A stretch of DNA of 64,000 nucleotides from Acidobacteriota bacterium (GTDB taxonomy: Bacteria; Acidobacteriota; Blastocatellia; Pyrinomonadales; Pyrinomonadaceae): assembly GCA_016700075.1 (NCBI GenBank), contig CP065000.1, positions 1,736,001 through 1,800,000 of the forward strand, written 5' to 3'. The notes under the pieces were generated by a model. The model did not search any database. It was not told where the DNA came from and saw only the letters and a program-made list of their open reading frames with translations. A program made the translations under genes and the position numbers. Of the stretch, positions 41,461 to 49,659 are shown one piece after another. How positions within the stretch are numbered: position 1 is the stretch's first letter; each line of letters starts with the position of its first letter.

Positions 41461-42317
41461 TTTGCGGTCTTGAGTTCGAGAAGCGAGATCTCGGGCGGAC
41501 ATTGATAACGAACCGGGACCACGACCGTGCCGATGCCGCGTGTTATATAAAGCTGCGAACCGCGGTTGCGATGAAGGCCCGCCTTTCGGCGGCGGGGAAT
41601 GATACCTTTTTCTGCATCGCGAACGCGGATCTGCCCCCCGTGCGTATGTCCGCTCAGCGTCAGATCGACGCCGTAGCGTGCCGCCTCGCGAAAAATGATC
41701 GGGTTATGAGCGAGGAGCATCTTCATTTCATCCGGGAATGATCCTAAAAGCGACGCCTTCACGTCCGTTTTACCGACCATGTGATCGTCAACGCCTGCCA
41801 GCCAGAACGCCCCGCCTTCGACCTCCAATCGGAAGCCTTCATTCACGAGGAGGTTAATTCCTTCATCTCGAAACGATCGAGTGACAAGCTCGGCATCGGT
41901 CCAGTGGTCATGATTTCCGAGACAGGCGTGAACGCCGTGCGGTGCCTTGAGCTGTCCAAGAAGCTCTGCCACGGGAGCAACATATTCGGTATGATGCGAG
42001 ACGTAATCGCCCGTCAAAACGATCAGGTCAGGATGCAGGCGATTAGTTATCTTCACGACCCGCTCGATATGCTCGACGCCTGTGAACGGACTGTGGTGAA
42101 TATCCGAAAGGTGAATTATGCGAAAACCGTCCAACTTTCGCGGCAAGCGCTTCAGTTCAATATTGACCCGTTCGAGTGACAGGCTGTTTGCTTCTTCGAT
42201 GGCCTCTCTGGCCTTTTTCGTCCAATTGTCCGCCAACAAACGCAAAGGCTTTTCCGCCGCAACATAGGCGTTGATGCGGTCACGGAGCTTAACACGTTTT
42301 AGGGCGGTTCTTTTCAT
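41457..42317 (-). CDS. metallophosphoesterase, YkuE/YaeI-like
   Basis: 286 residues from the ATG at 42317. The calcineurin-like phosphoesterase motifs are in order: RIIHLSDIHHSPFTG (DxH), VLTGDYVSHH (GDxx), CLGNHDHWTD (GNHD), LLAHNP and LSGHTHGGQIRV (GHTHGGQ). An N-terminal helix of about 60 residues is amphipathic and basic. Relatives of this type (YaeI/YkuE) act on phospholipid head groups or related phosphates. The 4-base overlap with pgsA supports a role in lipid metabolism. Confidence 0.88.
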   Translation of the reverse strand: MKRTALKRVKLRDRINAYVAAEKPLRLLADNWTKKAREAIEEANSLSLERVNIELKRLPRKLDGFRIIHLSDIHHSPFTGVEHIERVVKITNRLHPDLIVLTGDYVSHHTEYVAPVAELLGQLKAPHGVHACLGNHDHWTDAELVTRSFRDEGINLLVNEGFRLEVEGGAFWLAGVDDHMVGKTDVKASLLGSFPDEMKMLLAHNPIIFREAARYGVDLTLSGHTHGGQIRVRDAEKGIIPRRRKAGLHRNRGSQLYITRGIGTVVVPVRYQCPPEISLLELKTAK

Positions 42318-42367
42318 GAGGGGGCGTGTTGGATTATATCCGCACAATGGCGAGATGACAAACTTTT

Positions 42368-43573
42368 TCAGGCGGCCGTCAGTTTTAGAAACTTGCGTTT
42401 GCCTACCTGCAGCAGCGTTCCCTCACCATCTATCTGAATTTCCGCTGCTGTTGACGACGCTTTCTCGCCGTTAACCTTTACACCGCCCTGTTCGATCAGA
42501 CGGCGAGCCTCTCCTTTAGATGCAGAGAGTCCGGTATCCGCGAGAAGCTGTGCGAGATTGTACGAGCCCGCGGCAATAATGCGTTCCTCTATTTCGTCGG
42601 GGACTTCCTTTTTGACGAAACGCCGGTTGAAATCTTCCTCAGCGGCGTCTGCATCAGCGGCGGAATGAAAATCCGTTATGATGAGCTTAGCCAACTTTAC
42701 TTTGAGGTTTCGCGGGTTTTCGCCTTTTTCAATTTCAGATCTTAAATCTGAAATATCTGAGGTCGTCAGGTCGGTCAGGAGCTCGTAGTACCGCCACATC
42801 AGCTCGTCGGAGATGGACATCACTTTGCCGAACATCTCGCTCGGCGGCTCTTCGATACCGATGTAATTGTTGAGCGATTTCGACATCTTCTGCACGCCGT
42901 CGAGCCCTTCGAGCAGCGGCGTCGTAATGATCACCTGCGGCTCCTGCTCGAATTCACGCTGCAGGTTGCGGCCCATCAGCAAATTGAATTTTTGATCGGT
43001 GCCGCCGAGCTCAACGTCGGATCCAAGTGCGACGCTGTCATAACCCTGTGTCAGCGGATACAGCAGCTCATGCAGCGATATCGGTTTTTCCTCCTGCATT
43101 CGCTTTGTGAAATCGTCGCGTTCGAGTATCTGTTTGACCGTGGTTTTAGCGCAAAGTTTGACGAAATCCGCGGCGGTGAACTTGTCCATCCATTCACCGT
43201 TGAAACGGAGCTCGGTCTTTTCCGGATCGAGCAGCTTGAACATCTGCTGCTTGTACGTTTCCGCGTTGGCGTTGACCTCATCGCGTGAGAGCGGCGGCCG
43301 CGTCACGTTCTTGCCCGAAGGATCGCCGATCATTCCTGTAAAATCGCCGATCAGAAATATGACCGTGTGGCCGAGGTCTTGAAAGGCCTTCAACTTCCGG
43401 ATGACGACCGTGTGGCCGAGGTGAATATCCGGCGCCGTCGGATCGAGGCCCAGCTTTACGCGCAAAGGCTTGCCGGTCTTTGCAGAGCGATCAAGCTTTT
43501 TGCGGAGGTCTTCCTCGCGGATCAGATCCACCGTGCCTTTCTTAAGAAATTCGATCTGTTCGTCGATCGTCAT
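42368..43573 (-). CDS. tyrS: tyrosyl-tRNA synthetase
   Basis: 401 residues, class I synthetase of the longer bacterial TyrZ-like type. HIGH-like motif DIHLGHTVVIRKL, GDFTGMIGDPSGKN, the specificity region YDSVALGSDVELGGTDQKFN, and KMSKS in DGVQKMSKSLNNYIG. The C-terminal S4 RNA-binding domain (about 340-400) has SKGEARRLIEQGGVKVNGEK. It charges tRNA-Tyr. No T-box is visible upstream; the 45-base spacer to proC is too short. A single housekeeping gene. Confidence 0.97.
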   Translation of the reverse strand: MTIDEQIEFLKKGTVDLIREEDLRKKLDRSAKTGKPLRVKLGLDPTAPDIHLGHTVVIRKLKAFQDLGHTVIFLIGDFTGMIGDPSGKNVTRPPLSRDEVNANAETYKQQMFKLLDPEKTELRFNGEWMDKFTAADFVKLCAKTTVKQILERDDFTKRMQEEKPISLHELLYPLTQGYDSVALGSDVELGGTDQKFNLLMGRNLQREFEQEPQVIITTPLLEGLDGVQKMSKSLNNYIGIEEPPSEMFGKVMSISDELMWRYYELLTDLTTSDISDLRSEIEKGENPRNLKVKLAKLIITDFHSAADADAAEEDFNRRFVKKEVPDEIEERIIAAGSYNLAQLLADTGLSASKGEARRLIEQGGVKVNGEKASSTAAEIQIDGEGTLLQVGKRKFLKLTAA

Positions 43574-43618
43574 AGCTTCTAGATTTTAAGGTAAATGCTA
43601 ATCAGCTACAATCACGTT

Positions 43619-44461
43619 ATGGAAAACAAAGCGGATATGAGGCTAAGTTTCATCGGCTGCGGCGTGATGGCGGAGTCGATCGTTGCAGGACTGCTCAGGA
43701 ACGGCATTGTAGATGCCGCTCACATATCGGCGAGCCATCCGCGTGAAAACCGCCGTGCCGAGTTAGCAGAAAAACACGGCATCTCTGTTTTCGGCAATAA
43801 CTCTGAAGCCGCAGGTGCGGTCGCGGGACACGAAAATTCGGCGATCGTGCTGTGCGTTAAGCCGCAGCGGCTGAAAAAGGTGCTTGCTGATCTGGACGGC
43901 GTGCTCCATCCAAATGATCTGGTGATCTCGATAATTGCCGGAGCACGTATCGAGCAGCTTGCCGAAGCTCTCGGCACAGCAAAGGTCGTCCGGGCGATGC
44001 CCAACACGCCCGCACAGATCGGCGCCGGCATAACGGCGTGGACCTGCACTGAGGCCGTCGGTTCCGAAGACCGTGAGAACGTGAAACGCATTTTGACCGC
44101 ACTCGGCAAGGAGCTTTTTGTCGAAACCGAAAACATGATCGACATGGCGACGTCGCTTTCAGCGACCGGCCCGACGTACATCTTTATGGTCATGGAAGCG
44201 CTGACCGACGCGGGCGTGCATCTCGGTTTCTCACGCGACATGGCAAAAGAGCTTGTCCAGGAAACGATGCTCGGCTCGGTCAAATTTGCGATGGCCTCGC
44301 ACAAACACCCCGCCGAACTTCGCAATATGGTCACATCGCCCGGCGGAACGTCAGCCGAAGCCATCTATCAAATGGAAAAAGGCACGCTGCGTACAGTGCT
44401 GTCAAAAGCCGTCTATGCCGCCTACAAACGCGCGGTCGATCTGGGTAAAAAGCAAAATTAG
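43619..44461 (+). CDS. proC: pyrroline-5-carboxylate reductase
   Basis: 280 residues from the ATG at 43619; the ATG at 43637 (MRLSFIGCG) is an equally good start. The Rossmann opening is LSFIGCGVMAESIVAGLL, followed by KVVRAMPNTPAQIGAGITAW and the C-terminal P5CR signature MVTSPGGTSAEAIYQMEKG. It makes proline from pyrroline-5-carboxylate with NAD(P)H. Divergent from tyrS. Its last 4 bases overlap the end of the convergent SRA-like gene. Confidence 0.95.
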   Translation: MENKADMRLSFIGCGVMAESIVAGLLRNGIVDAAHISASHPRENRRAELAEKHGISVFGNNSEAAGAVAGHENSAIVLCVKPQRLKKVLADLDGVLHPNDLVISIIAGARIEQLAEALGTAKVVRAMPNTPAQIGAGITAWTCTEAVGSEDRENVKRILTALGKELFVETENMIDMATSLSATGPTYIFMVMEALTDAGVHLGFSRDMAKELVQETMLGSVKFAMASHKHPAELRNMVTSPGGTSAEAIYQMEKGTLRTVLSKAVYAAYKRAVDLGKKQN

Positions 44462-44868
44462 CCGCTTCGGCGGAGCGTGAAACGCCAGATCATGCGGCTA
44501 CGATTTTCGTCAAAGACATATTTCCCGTCCGCAACGAACCAGTAACCCATGAACTGCCATCGGTTCACGCCGAGTTTGCAAAAGAGCGGGACCTCATGGC
44601 CGGTCTCGGCAGCGTCGAGCAATGCACGGTTCTGTGCATCGAGTTTCTGATCGCCGCGGCGGCCGTTGCCGGTGTAAAGAATGGTGTTCTCGCCGCCGGC
44701 GTGGTGATCCGGATAGCAGGGATTTATCTTTCCGAGATCGGTGAGCAGCGAAACGAGCCGCCCGCGGCTCTGATAAATTCCGATGCGGACGCGATGAACG
44801 CGGCTTACCTCAGCCCATGAAAAGACCCGTCCGGCATCTTCATGCGTGAACGGGTATTCTGCGGACAT
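44458..44868 (-). CDS. stand-alone SRA/YDG-like domain protein
   Basis: 136 residues. The segment HRVRIGIYQSRGRLVSLLTD, YPDHHAGGENTILYTGNGRR, GDQKLDAQNRALLDAAETGH and VPLFCKLGVNRWQFMGYWFV follows the pattern of SRA-type domains (the YTG-G--GDQ---N-AL core), best known from McrA-like endonucleases that bind methylated or hydroxymethylated DNA. No nuclease (HNH or PD-(D/E)XK) is fused. It lies 12 bases after clpC on the same strand, so it is likely in that transcript. The identification rests on motif pattern only; a different PUA-like fold is possible. Confidence 0.55.
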   Translation of the reverse strand: MSAEYPFTHEDAGRVFSWAEVSRVHRVRIGIYQSRGRLVSLLTDLGKINPCYPDHHAGGENTILYTGNGRRGDQKLDAQNRALLDAAETGHEVPLFCKLGVNRWQFMGYWFVADGKYVFDENRSRMIWRFTLRRSG

Positions 44869-44880
44869 ATGCTTTAGATG

Positions 44881-47268
44881 TCAGGAATTCGGCACGGCGT
44901 TCAGCGCCTCATCGACGACTCGGCGAAATGCCAAACCGTCGCCCGATACGCCGACCTCGACGATGCTTTCGGGTTCGAGGTCGCCTTGAATGAGAGCTTC
45001 CGAAAGTTCGTCCTCGACATATCGCTGGAGTGCACGCTTGAGCGGCCGTGCACCATATTTGCGGTCGGCACAGGTTTTGTCGATAAGCCAGCGGCGAGCG
45101 TCTTCGCTCAATAGAACATGGATGCTGCGGCCGGCGGTGATCAGATTTAGCCGTGCGACCTGCAGGTCAAGTATCTTGTAGAGGTCCTCGTCGGTCAGTT
45201 CATCAAAGATGATCATCTCGTCGAGGCGATTGATAAATTCCGGTGCGAACATTCGCTTGACCTCAGACATCACCTCGCTTTCGGCCCGTTCGCGGTTCGC
45301 AGACGAACTCGCCTGAAACCCGAGCGATGCCGTCTTTTGGATCGCACGAGCACCGAGATTTGAGGTCATTATGAAGATCGCATTTTTGCAATCGACCGTC
45401 TGGCCCGTTGCGTCCGTCAGTACACCATCCTCAAAAACCTGCAGCATCACATTGAAAAGGTCGGGATGAGCTTTTTCGATCTCGTCAAAAAGCACGACGG
45501 AATACGGCGAGCGACGTAGCTTTTCGGTCAACTGTCCGCCTTCGTCATGGCCGACGTATCCCGGCGGCGAGCCGATGAATTTCGAGACGGAATGTTTTTC
45601 CATGAATTCGCTCATATCAAAGCGAATTAGCGAACGTTCCGAACCGAAAAGGAATTCAGCGAGCGTACGCGCGACCTCTGTTTTTCCGACGCCGGTCGGC
45701 CCGAGGAAAAGGAACGAACCAACTGGCCGTCCGGGATTTTTCAGGCCGGCACGAGAGCGGCGAATCGCCCGTGCGAGAGCCGAGATCGCGGGACGCTGCG
45801 AGATGATGCGTTCGTGCAGAGCAGTTTCGATGCCGAGCAGTTTCTCGGCCTCTTCCTGCTTCACGGATGAAACGGGCACGCCGGTCCAGCGTGCGATCAC
45901 GGCATCGACGTCGTCCTTGGTCACCTCGACCGCGGCGAAAGAATCTTCGAGCGAACGCAGCTCGTACGATATAAGCTGATCCTCATTCGCCGACGCACGT
46001 TTCCAATTCTCGACCGTCTCTTTCCACGAAGGCTCGCCGCGGTTTTCTTGGTTGTGCCGCAGTTTCGCACGGGCTCCGGCTTCGTCCAGAACGTCGATAG
46101 CTTTGTCCGGCAAAAAACGGTCAGGAATATAACGGTTCGATTGCTTGACCGCAGCGGTCAACGCATCGGCGGTGTATCGGATCTGGTGAAACGCTTCGTA
46201 GCGTTCGACCACACCGCGAATGATCTCGATCGCCTGTTCCTCGGTCGGCGGCTCGACCTTTACTGCCTGAAAGCGGCGTTCCAACGCACGGTCCTTTTCG
46301 ATATATTTTCTGAATTCCGTAGGCGTGGTCGCGCCGATACACTGTATCTCGCCGCGGGAAAGAGCCGGTTTCAGGATGTTCGCGGCGTCGAGCGTCCCTT
46401 CGGCTGAGCCTGCTCCGACGAGCGTGTGCAGTTCGTCGATGAAGACGATGTTGTCGCGGTTCTCCTTCAGCTCCGACATTATCTTTTTCAGCCGCTCTTC
46501 AAATTGGCCGCGATATTTCGTGCCCGCGACAATAAGCGAAAGATCGAGCGAAAGAACGCGCTTTTTCTCAAGGAACGACGGGACTTCGCGGTCTACGATA
46601 CGCTGTGCGAGGCCCTCGATGATGGCCGTTTTGCCGACGCCTGCCTCGCCGATCAGAACAGGATTGTTCTTCGTTCTGCGGCAGAGGATCTCGATTATTC
46701 GCTCAAGCTCGGGGTCGCGGCCGACCAGCGGATCGAGTTTGCCTGCGGCGGCGTCTGCGGTGAGGTCGCGTGTGTATTCTGCCAGTCCGGCCGGTTTCGC
46801 GGTATCGGCTCCGGCGGCGAGCACGCCCGGAATTCCGCTCTGCCGCATCATCTCGTCGCGTATGTCCTGCAGGCGTATGCCGTAGCCGAACAGTATTTCT
46901 GCAGCTATCGAACGCTCCTCGCGGACAATGCCCAAAAGAACATGTTCGGGGCCGATGTGTCGGTTCTTCAACTGGCGGCTTTCTTCGTTAGCGTAGAAAA
47001 GTATCTGTTTGGTCGCGGCGGAAAGGTGGAGTTCGGAGCTCTGCGGTTTACGGTCGCGGACGACAATGCGTTCCTCGACCTCGCGGCGCATCGTGTCAAC
47101 GGTCAGTGAGTGTTTGAATGGCAGGAACTTGGCGGCGAGCGACTTGTCCTCGCGCATCAGCCCAAGGAGAATGTGCTCCGGCGCAATGACGGGCGAGCCG
47201 TACTGCAATGCCTCGTAACGTGCGAAAAAGATCACTCTCCGCGACCTTTCCGTGTAGCGTTCAAACAT
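44881..47268 (-). CDS. clpC: ClpC-type AAA+ unfoldase
   Basis: 795 residues. It opens with MFERYTERSRRVIFFARYEA and has two Clp N repeats (second with HIGPEHVLLGIVREE). The first AAA+ ring has GEAGVGKTAIIEGLAQ and IVFIDELHTLVGAGSAEG, the second GPTGVGKTEVARTLAE and VVLFDEIEKAHPDL. The middle segment is shorter and more diverged than the UVR-containing M-domain of Firmicute ClpC. The ClpP-docking loop reads LGF ahead of MFAPEFINRLDEM. With clpA at 8180, this genome has at least two Clp unfoldases. Its promoter has a perfect -10 within a palindrome (47291-47312). Confidence 0.93.
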   Translation of the reverse strand: MFERYTERSRRVIFFARYEALQYGSPVIAPEHILLGLMREDKSLAAKFLPFKHSLTVDTMRREVEERIVVRDRKPQSSELHLSAATKQILFYANEESRQLKNRHIGPEHVLLGIVREERSIAAEILFGYGIRLQDIRDEMMRQSGIPGVLAAGADTAKPAGLAEYTRDLTADAAAGKLDPLVGRDPELERIIEILCRRTKNNPVLIGEAGVGKTAIIEGLAQRIVDREVPSFLEKKRVLSLDLSLIVAGTKYRGQFEERLKKIMSELKENRDNIVFIDELHTLVGAGSAEGTLDAANILKPALSRGEIQCIGATTPTEFRKYIEKDRALERRFQAVKVEPPTEEQAIEIIRGVVERYEAFHQIRYTADALTAAVKQSNRYIPDRFLPDKAIDVLDEAGARAKLRHNQENRGEPSWKETVENWKRASANEDQLISYELRSLEDSFAAVEVTKDDVDAVIARWTGVPVSSVKQEEAEKLLGIETALHERIISQRPAISALARAIRRSRAGLKNPGRPVGSFLFLGPTGVGKTEVARTLAEFLFGSERSLIRFDMSEFMEKHSVSKFIGSPPGYVGHDEGGQLTEKLRRSPYSVVLFDEIEKAHPDLFNVMLQVFEDGVLTDATGQTVDCKNAIFIMTSNLGARAIQKTASLGFQASSSANRERAESEVMSEVKRMFAPEFINRLDEMIIFDELTDEDLYKILDLQVARLNLITAGRSIHVLLSEDARRWLIDKTCADRKYGARPLKRALQRYVEDELSEALIQGDLEPESIVEVGVSGDGLAFRRVVDEALNAVPNS

Positions 47269-47290
47269 AAAGATCGATCCCGCGGCCTTT

Positions 47291-47312
47291 CGTTATACGC
47301 GCCATTATAACG
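47291..47312 (-). promoter_or_regulatory. clpC promoter -10 inside a palindrome
   Basis: The minus strand reads CGTTATA-ATGGCGCG-TATAACG, 7-base inverted arms around 8 bases, 23 bases before the clpC ATG. The left arm contains a perfect TATAAT (47309-47304). No good -35 lies 17 bases upstream, so an activator or alternative sigma factor could be needed. It is unlike the CtsR heptamers of Firmicutes. Confidence 0.5.
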
Positions 47313-47445
47313 AAAAACCGGCCTTCGGCGTAGAATTGCTCAAATAAAGCGAAACGAGCTTGTTTTTGTAATAGTTACAAAGCCCTTTGGAATCCACAAC
47401 AAAGGCCTGAGAAATAACAAAAAATCGAAAAAACTCCTTGGTTGG

Positions 47446-47994
47446 TCAATTCAGCGAGCCGGAGCGAGTGTCGATGGTCAGATCGTCGTCGGAAATTATC
47501 TCGCGTACCAGCGGTTCGTCCTTTGAGGTGATACTGCGGAGCGCCTTTCCCGCGGGGGCAAGTTCTACCCGCGAAGTGATAACACGCGATACGCGCCGAG
47601 GCAGGAATTTGGGTGCGATGTTGGCTATCGAATCCGCCAAAGCTACGATGTCGCCGCCGCCCGGCCAATGCTGCCTGACGACCGTATCGTCGGTCCTGTT
47701 TATCAGCCTAAGCAGCGTCAAAGCTACGACATACAGGTCGTCCACCTGACCGATAAAAGGGAAAATATCCGGAATGAGGTCGATCGGCGAAATGACATAA
47801 ACGATCGCCGCAACGAAAAGCGCTTTTTCTGCGGTTGGAACGCGGCCGTCCTTTAGCATACGCCCCAGCAGCAAGACGAGGTTTGGCAAAAACATCAAAA
47901 AGCCGCGCATACGGGCTTTCAGTTCGCCGCGTTCGCGTCGCGGTTTCGGCGCCGCCGGTGCTTTCTCTTTTGCTTTTACTGCCTTTGTACTCAT
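47446..47994 (-). CDS. DUF1232 (YkvA-like) protein
   Basis: 182 residues from the ATG at 47994, preceded by GGGAGA; longer readings would overlap the pta start. The N-terminal 35 residues are Lys/Ala/Pro-rich. The DUF1232 core is KDGRVPTAEKALFVAAIVYV then ISPIDLIPDIFPFIGQVDDL, the family hallmark of a membrane-associated helical hairpin. The C-terminal 60 residues are specific to this protein (PKFLPRRVSRVITSRVE...). Function is unknown. Divergent from pta. Confidence 0.85.
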   Translation of the reverse strand: MSTKAVKAKEKAPAAPKPRRERGELKARMRGFLMFLPNLVLLLGRMLKDGRVPTAEKALFVAAIVYVISPIDLIPDIFPFIGQVDDLYVVALTLLRLINRTDDTVVRQHWPGGGDIVALADSIANIAPKFLPRRVSRVITSRVELAPAGKALRSITSKDEPLVREIISDDDLTIDTRSGSLN

Positions 47995-48106
47995 CGCTAT
48001 TCTCCCAAGTCTAAAAACAACCCGAGCTTTGTGCAAGTTTCGATGCCGCGGGTTGTATGGTAAATTCATTTCATCCGCTGCCCGAAGTGTATCGGAAACG
48101 CATCGA

Positions 48107-49114
48107 ATGATCCTCGAAAACATCCGCCAACGTGCTGCCGCTGATCCTCAGCACATAATTCTGCCCGAGGGCGACGACCCGCGTACGCTGCAGGCGGCGG
48201 AGATGTGCGTCCGAAATTCGATAGCGAAGATAACCGTCATCGGCAACGAAGAAAAACTTCGCAGCCTAGCTGCAGAGTGCGGGGCGAACCTGAACGGCGT
48301 CACAATTTTAGATCATCGAGCATCTCATCAAGATCACGGCAAGATGGCTCATTTGTATCATCAGCTTCGCCGTGCAAAAGGCGTCACGCTGGAAGAAGCC
48401 GAGCAGGCCGTCAAAGATCCACTCTATTACGGGAACCTTTTGGTCAGAGAAGGCCACGCCAACGGCTCGGTCGCGGGAGCGACGAATACCACGGCCCACA
48501 CTGTAGCTGCGGCACTCAGATGCATCGGCGTAAAGGCGGGATTTAAGACCGTATCAAGCTTTTTCCTAATGGTCGTGCCGGACAAAAAATTCGGCGAACG
48601 CGGAGCGATGATCTACGCCGATTGCGGCGTCGTTATCGACCCTGACTCGTCAGAACTTGCCGAGATCGCTCTTGCATCCGCCGAATCATGCCGTGCTCTC
48701 CTGCAGGTCGAACCGCGTGTCGCGATGCTGTCGTTCTCGACAAAGGGAAGTGCAAAGCATCAGCTGATCGACAAGGTCATCGAAGCCACAAAAACCGTCA
48801 AGGCCCGCATGCCCGATCTCACAATCGACGGCGAACTGCAGGCAGACGCCGCTCTTGTTCAATCGGTTGCCGCGTCAAAAGCACCCGGCTCGCCGGTCGG
48901 CGGAAAGGCAAATGTGCTCGTCTTCCCCGACCTAAACGCCGGTAACATCGCCTACAAACTAACCGAACGCCTCACCGGCGGCACCGCCATCGGCCCGATC
49001 CTCCAAGGCCTCGACCGCCCGTGCAACGACCTCTCCCGCGGCTGCAAAGCCGAAGACATTGTCGATGCCGTCGCGATCACCGCAGTTCAGTCGCAGGCAC
49101 GTAAAGCTACCTGA
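48107..49114 (+). CDS. pta: phosphate acetyltransferase
   Basis: 335 residues from the ATG at 48107, which gives the family opening MILENIRQRAAADPQHIILP then EGDDPRTLQAA. Further marks: NGSVAGATNTTAHTVAAALR, the SSFFLMVVP strand, YADCGVVIDPDSSELAEIAL, MLSFSTKGSAKH, DGELQADAAL and the C-terminal VLVFPDLNAGNIAYK. It interconverts acetyl-CoA and acetyl phosphate. Short single-domain type. No acetate kinase gene is next to it. Confidence 0.95.
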   Translation: MILENIRQRAAADPQHIILPEGDDPRTLQAAEMCVRNSIAKITVIGNEEKLRSLAAECGANLNGVTILDHRASHQDHGKMAHLYHQLRRAKGVTLEEAEQAVKDPLYYGNLLVREGHANGSVAGATNTTAHTVAAALRCIGVKAGFKTVSSFFLMVVPDKKFGERGAMIYADCGVVIDPDSSELAEIALASAESCRALLQVEPRVAMLSFSTKGSAKHQLIDKVIEATKTVKARMPDLTIDGELQADAALVQSVAASKAPGSPVGGKANVLVFPDLNAGNIAYKLTERLTGGTAIGPILQGLDRPCNDLSRGCKAEDIVDAVAITAVQSQARKAT

Positions 49115-49120
49115 TTCTGC

Positions 49121-49305
49121 TCAATTTTCCAACGACTTTAGGCATTCGCTGAGAGTAGTGATGAGTTTGGGGATATAATTCTCTCTGATACCCCAGACGA
49201 TCTCGAAGTCAATTCCGAAATAGTCATGCCTTCCGTATATCCAATGATCTTATCCGCCGCATCGAGGATATCCACTATCAGTAGCTTTGGGCTGCGGTCA
49301 GACAT
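49121..49305 (-). pseudogene. HEPN (DUF86/HepT) toxin remnant with internal deletion
   Basis: The ATG at 49305 overlaps the MNT gene by 8 bases and encodes MSDRSPKLLIVDILDAADKI then IGYTEG, the usual N-terminus of DUF86 HEPN proteins. From there the sequence jumps, in another frame, to RHDYFGIDFEIVWGIREN and YIPKLITTLSECLKSLEN, the usual C-terminus, ending at a TGA at 49121. The middle of the protein (some 60-70 residues by family length), with the Arg of the R-x4-6-H ribonuclease motif, is missing, and the join is out of frame. The toxin should be dead. Confidence 0.8.
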
Positions 49306-49588
49306 ATTGAAGATCGCCCTTTATCTTCTCAAAATATTTGGGTTTGATGCCCTTTCGGGAGACGAGGTCAACGCGGCGTCCGAGCAGCCGCTCAAGATAG
49401 TTGGCGAGATCGACGAACTCGATGCCGACCGGTTCGGTGAATTCAACTAGAATATCGATATCGCTATCACTGCGCTGTTCATTTCGGGCGTATGAGCCGA
49501 AAACGGCTAGGTTTTTCACGTGAAACTTGGTCAAGAGTTCAGGCTTGCTAGTATAAAGGACTTCACGAATATCATCTATGCTTGACAT
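49298..49588 (-). CDS. minimal nucleotidyltransferase, MntA-type antitoxin
   Basis: 96 residues from the ATG at 49588. The nucleotidyltransferase signature is complete: NLAVFGSYARNEQRSDSDID then ILVEF (GSYAR-x5-SDxDxxV). The C-terminal part, LANYLERLLGRRVDLVSRKG, holds the third Asp. In MntA-HepT modules this enzyme AMPylates and silences the HEPN ribonuclease. Here the partner gene, overlapping by 8 bases, is a deleted remnant, so the antitoxin is an orphan unless another HEPN exists elsewhere. Confidence 0.88.
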   Translation of the reverse strand: MSSIDDIREVLYTSKPELLTKFHVKNLAVFGSYARNEQRSDSDIDILVEFTEPVGIEFVDLANYLERLLGRRVDLVSRKGIKPKYFEKIKGDLQYV

Positions 49589-49659
49589 ACTTTTCAACTC
49601 GAACTTTAACAGAACTACGCAACAGTCTTCAATGAAATTTGACTCGGCTTACCGCAAGG

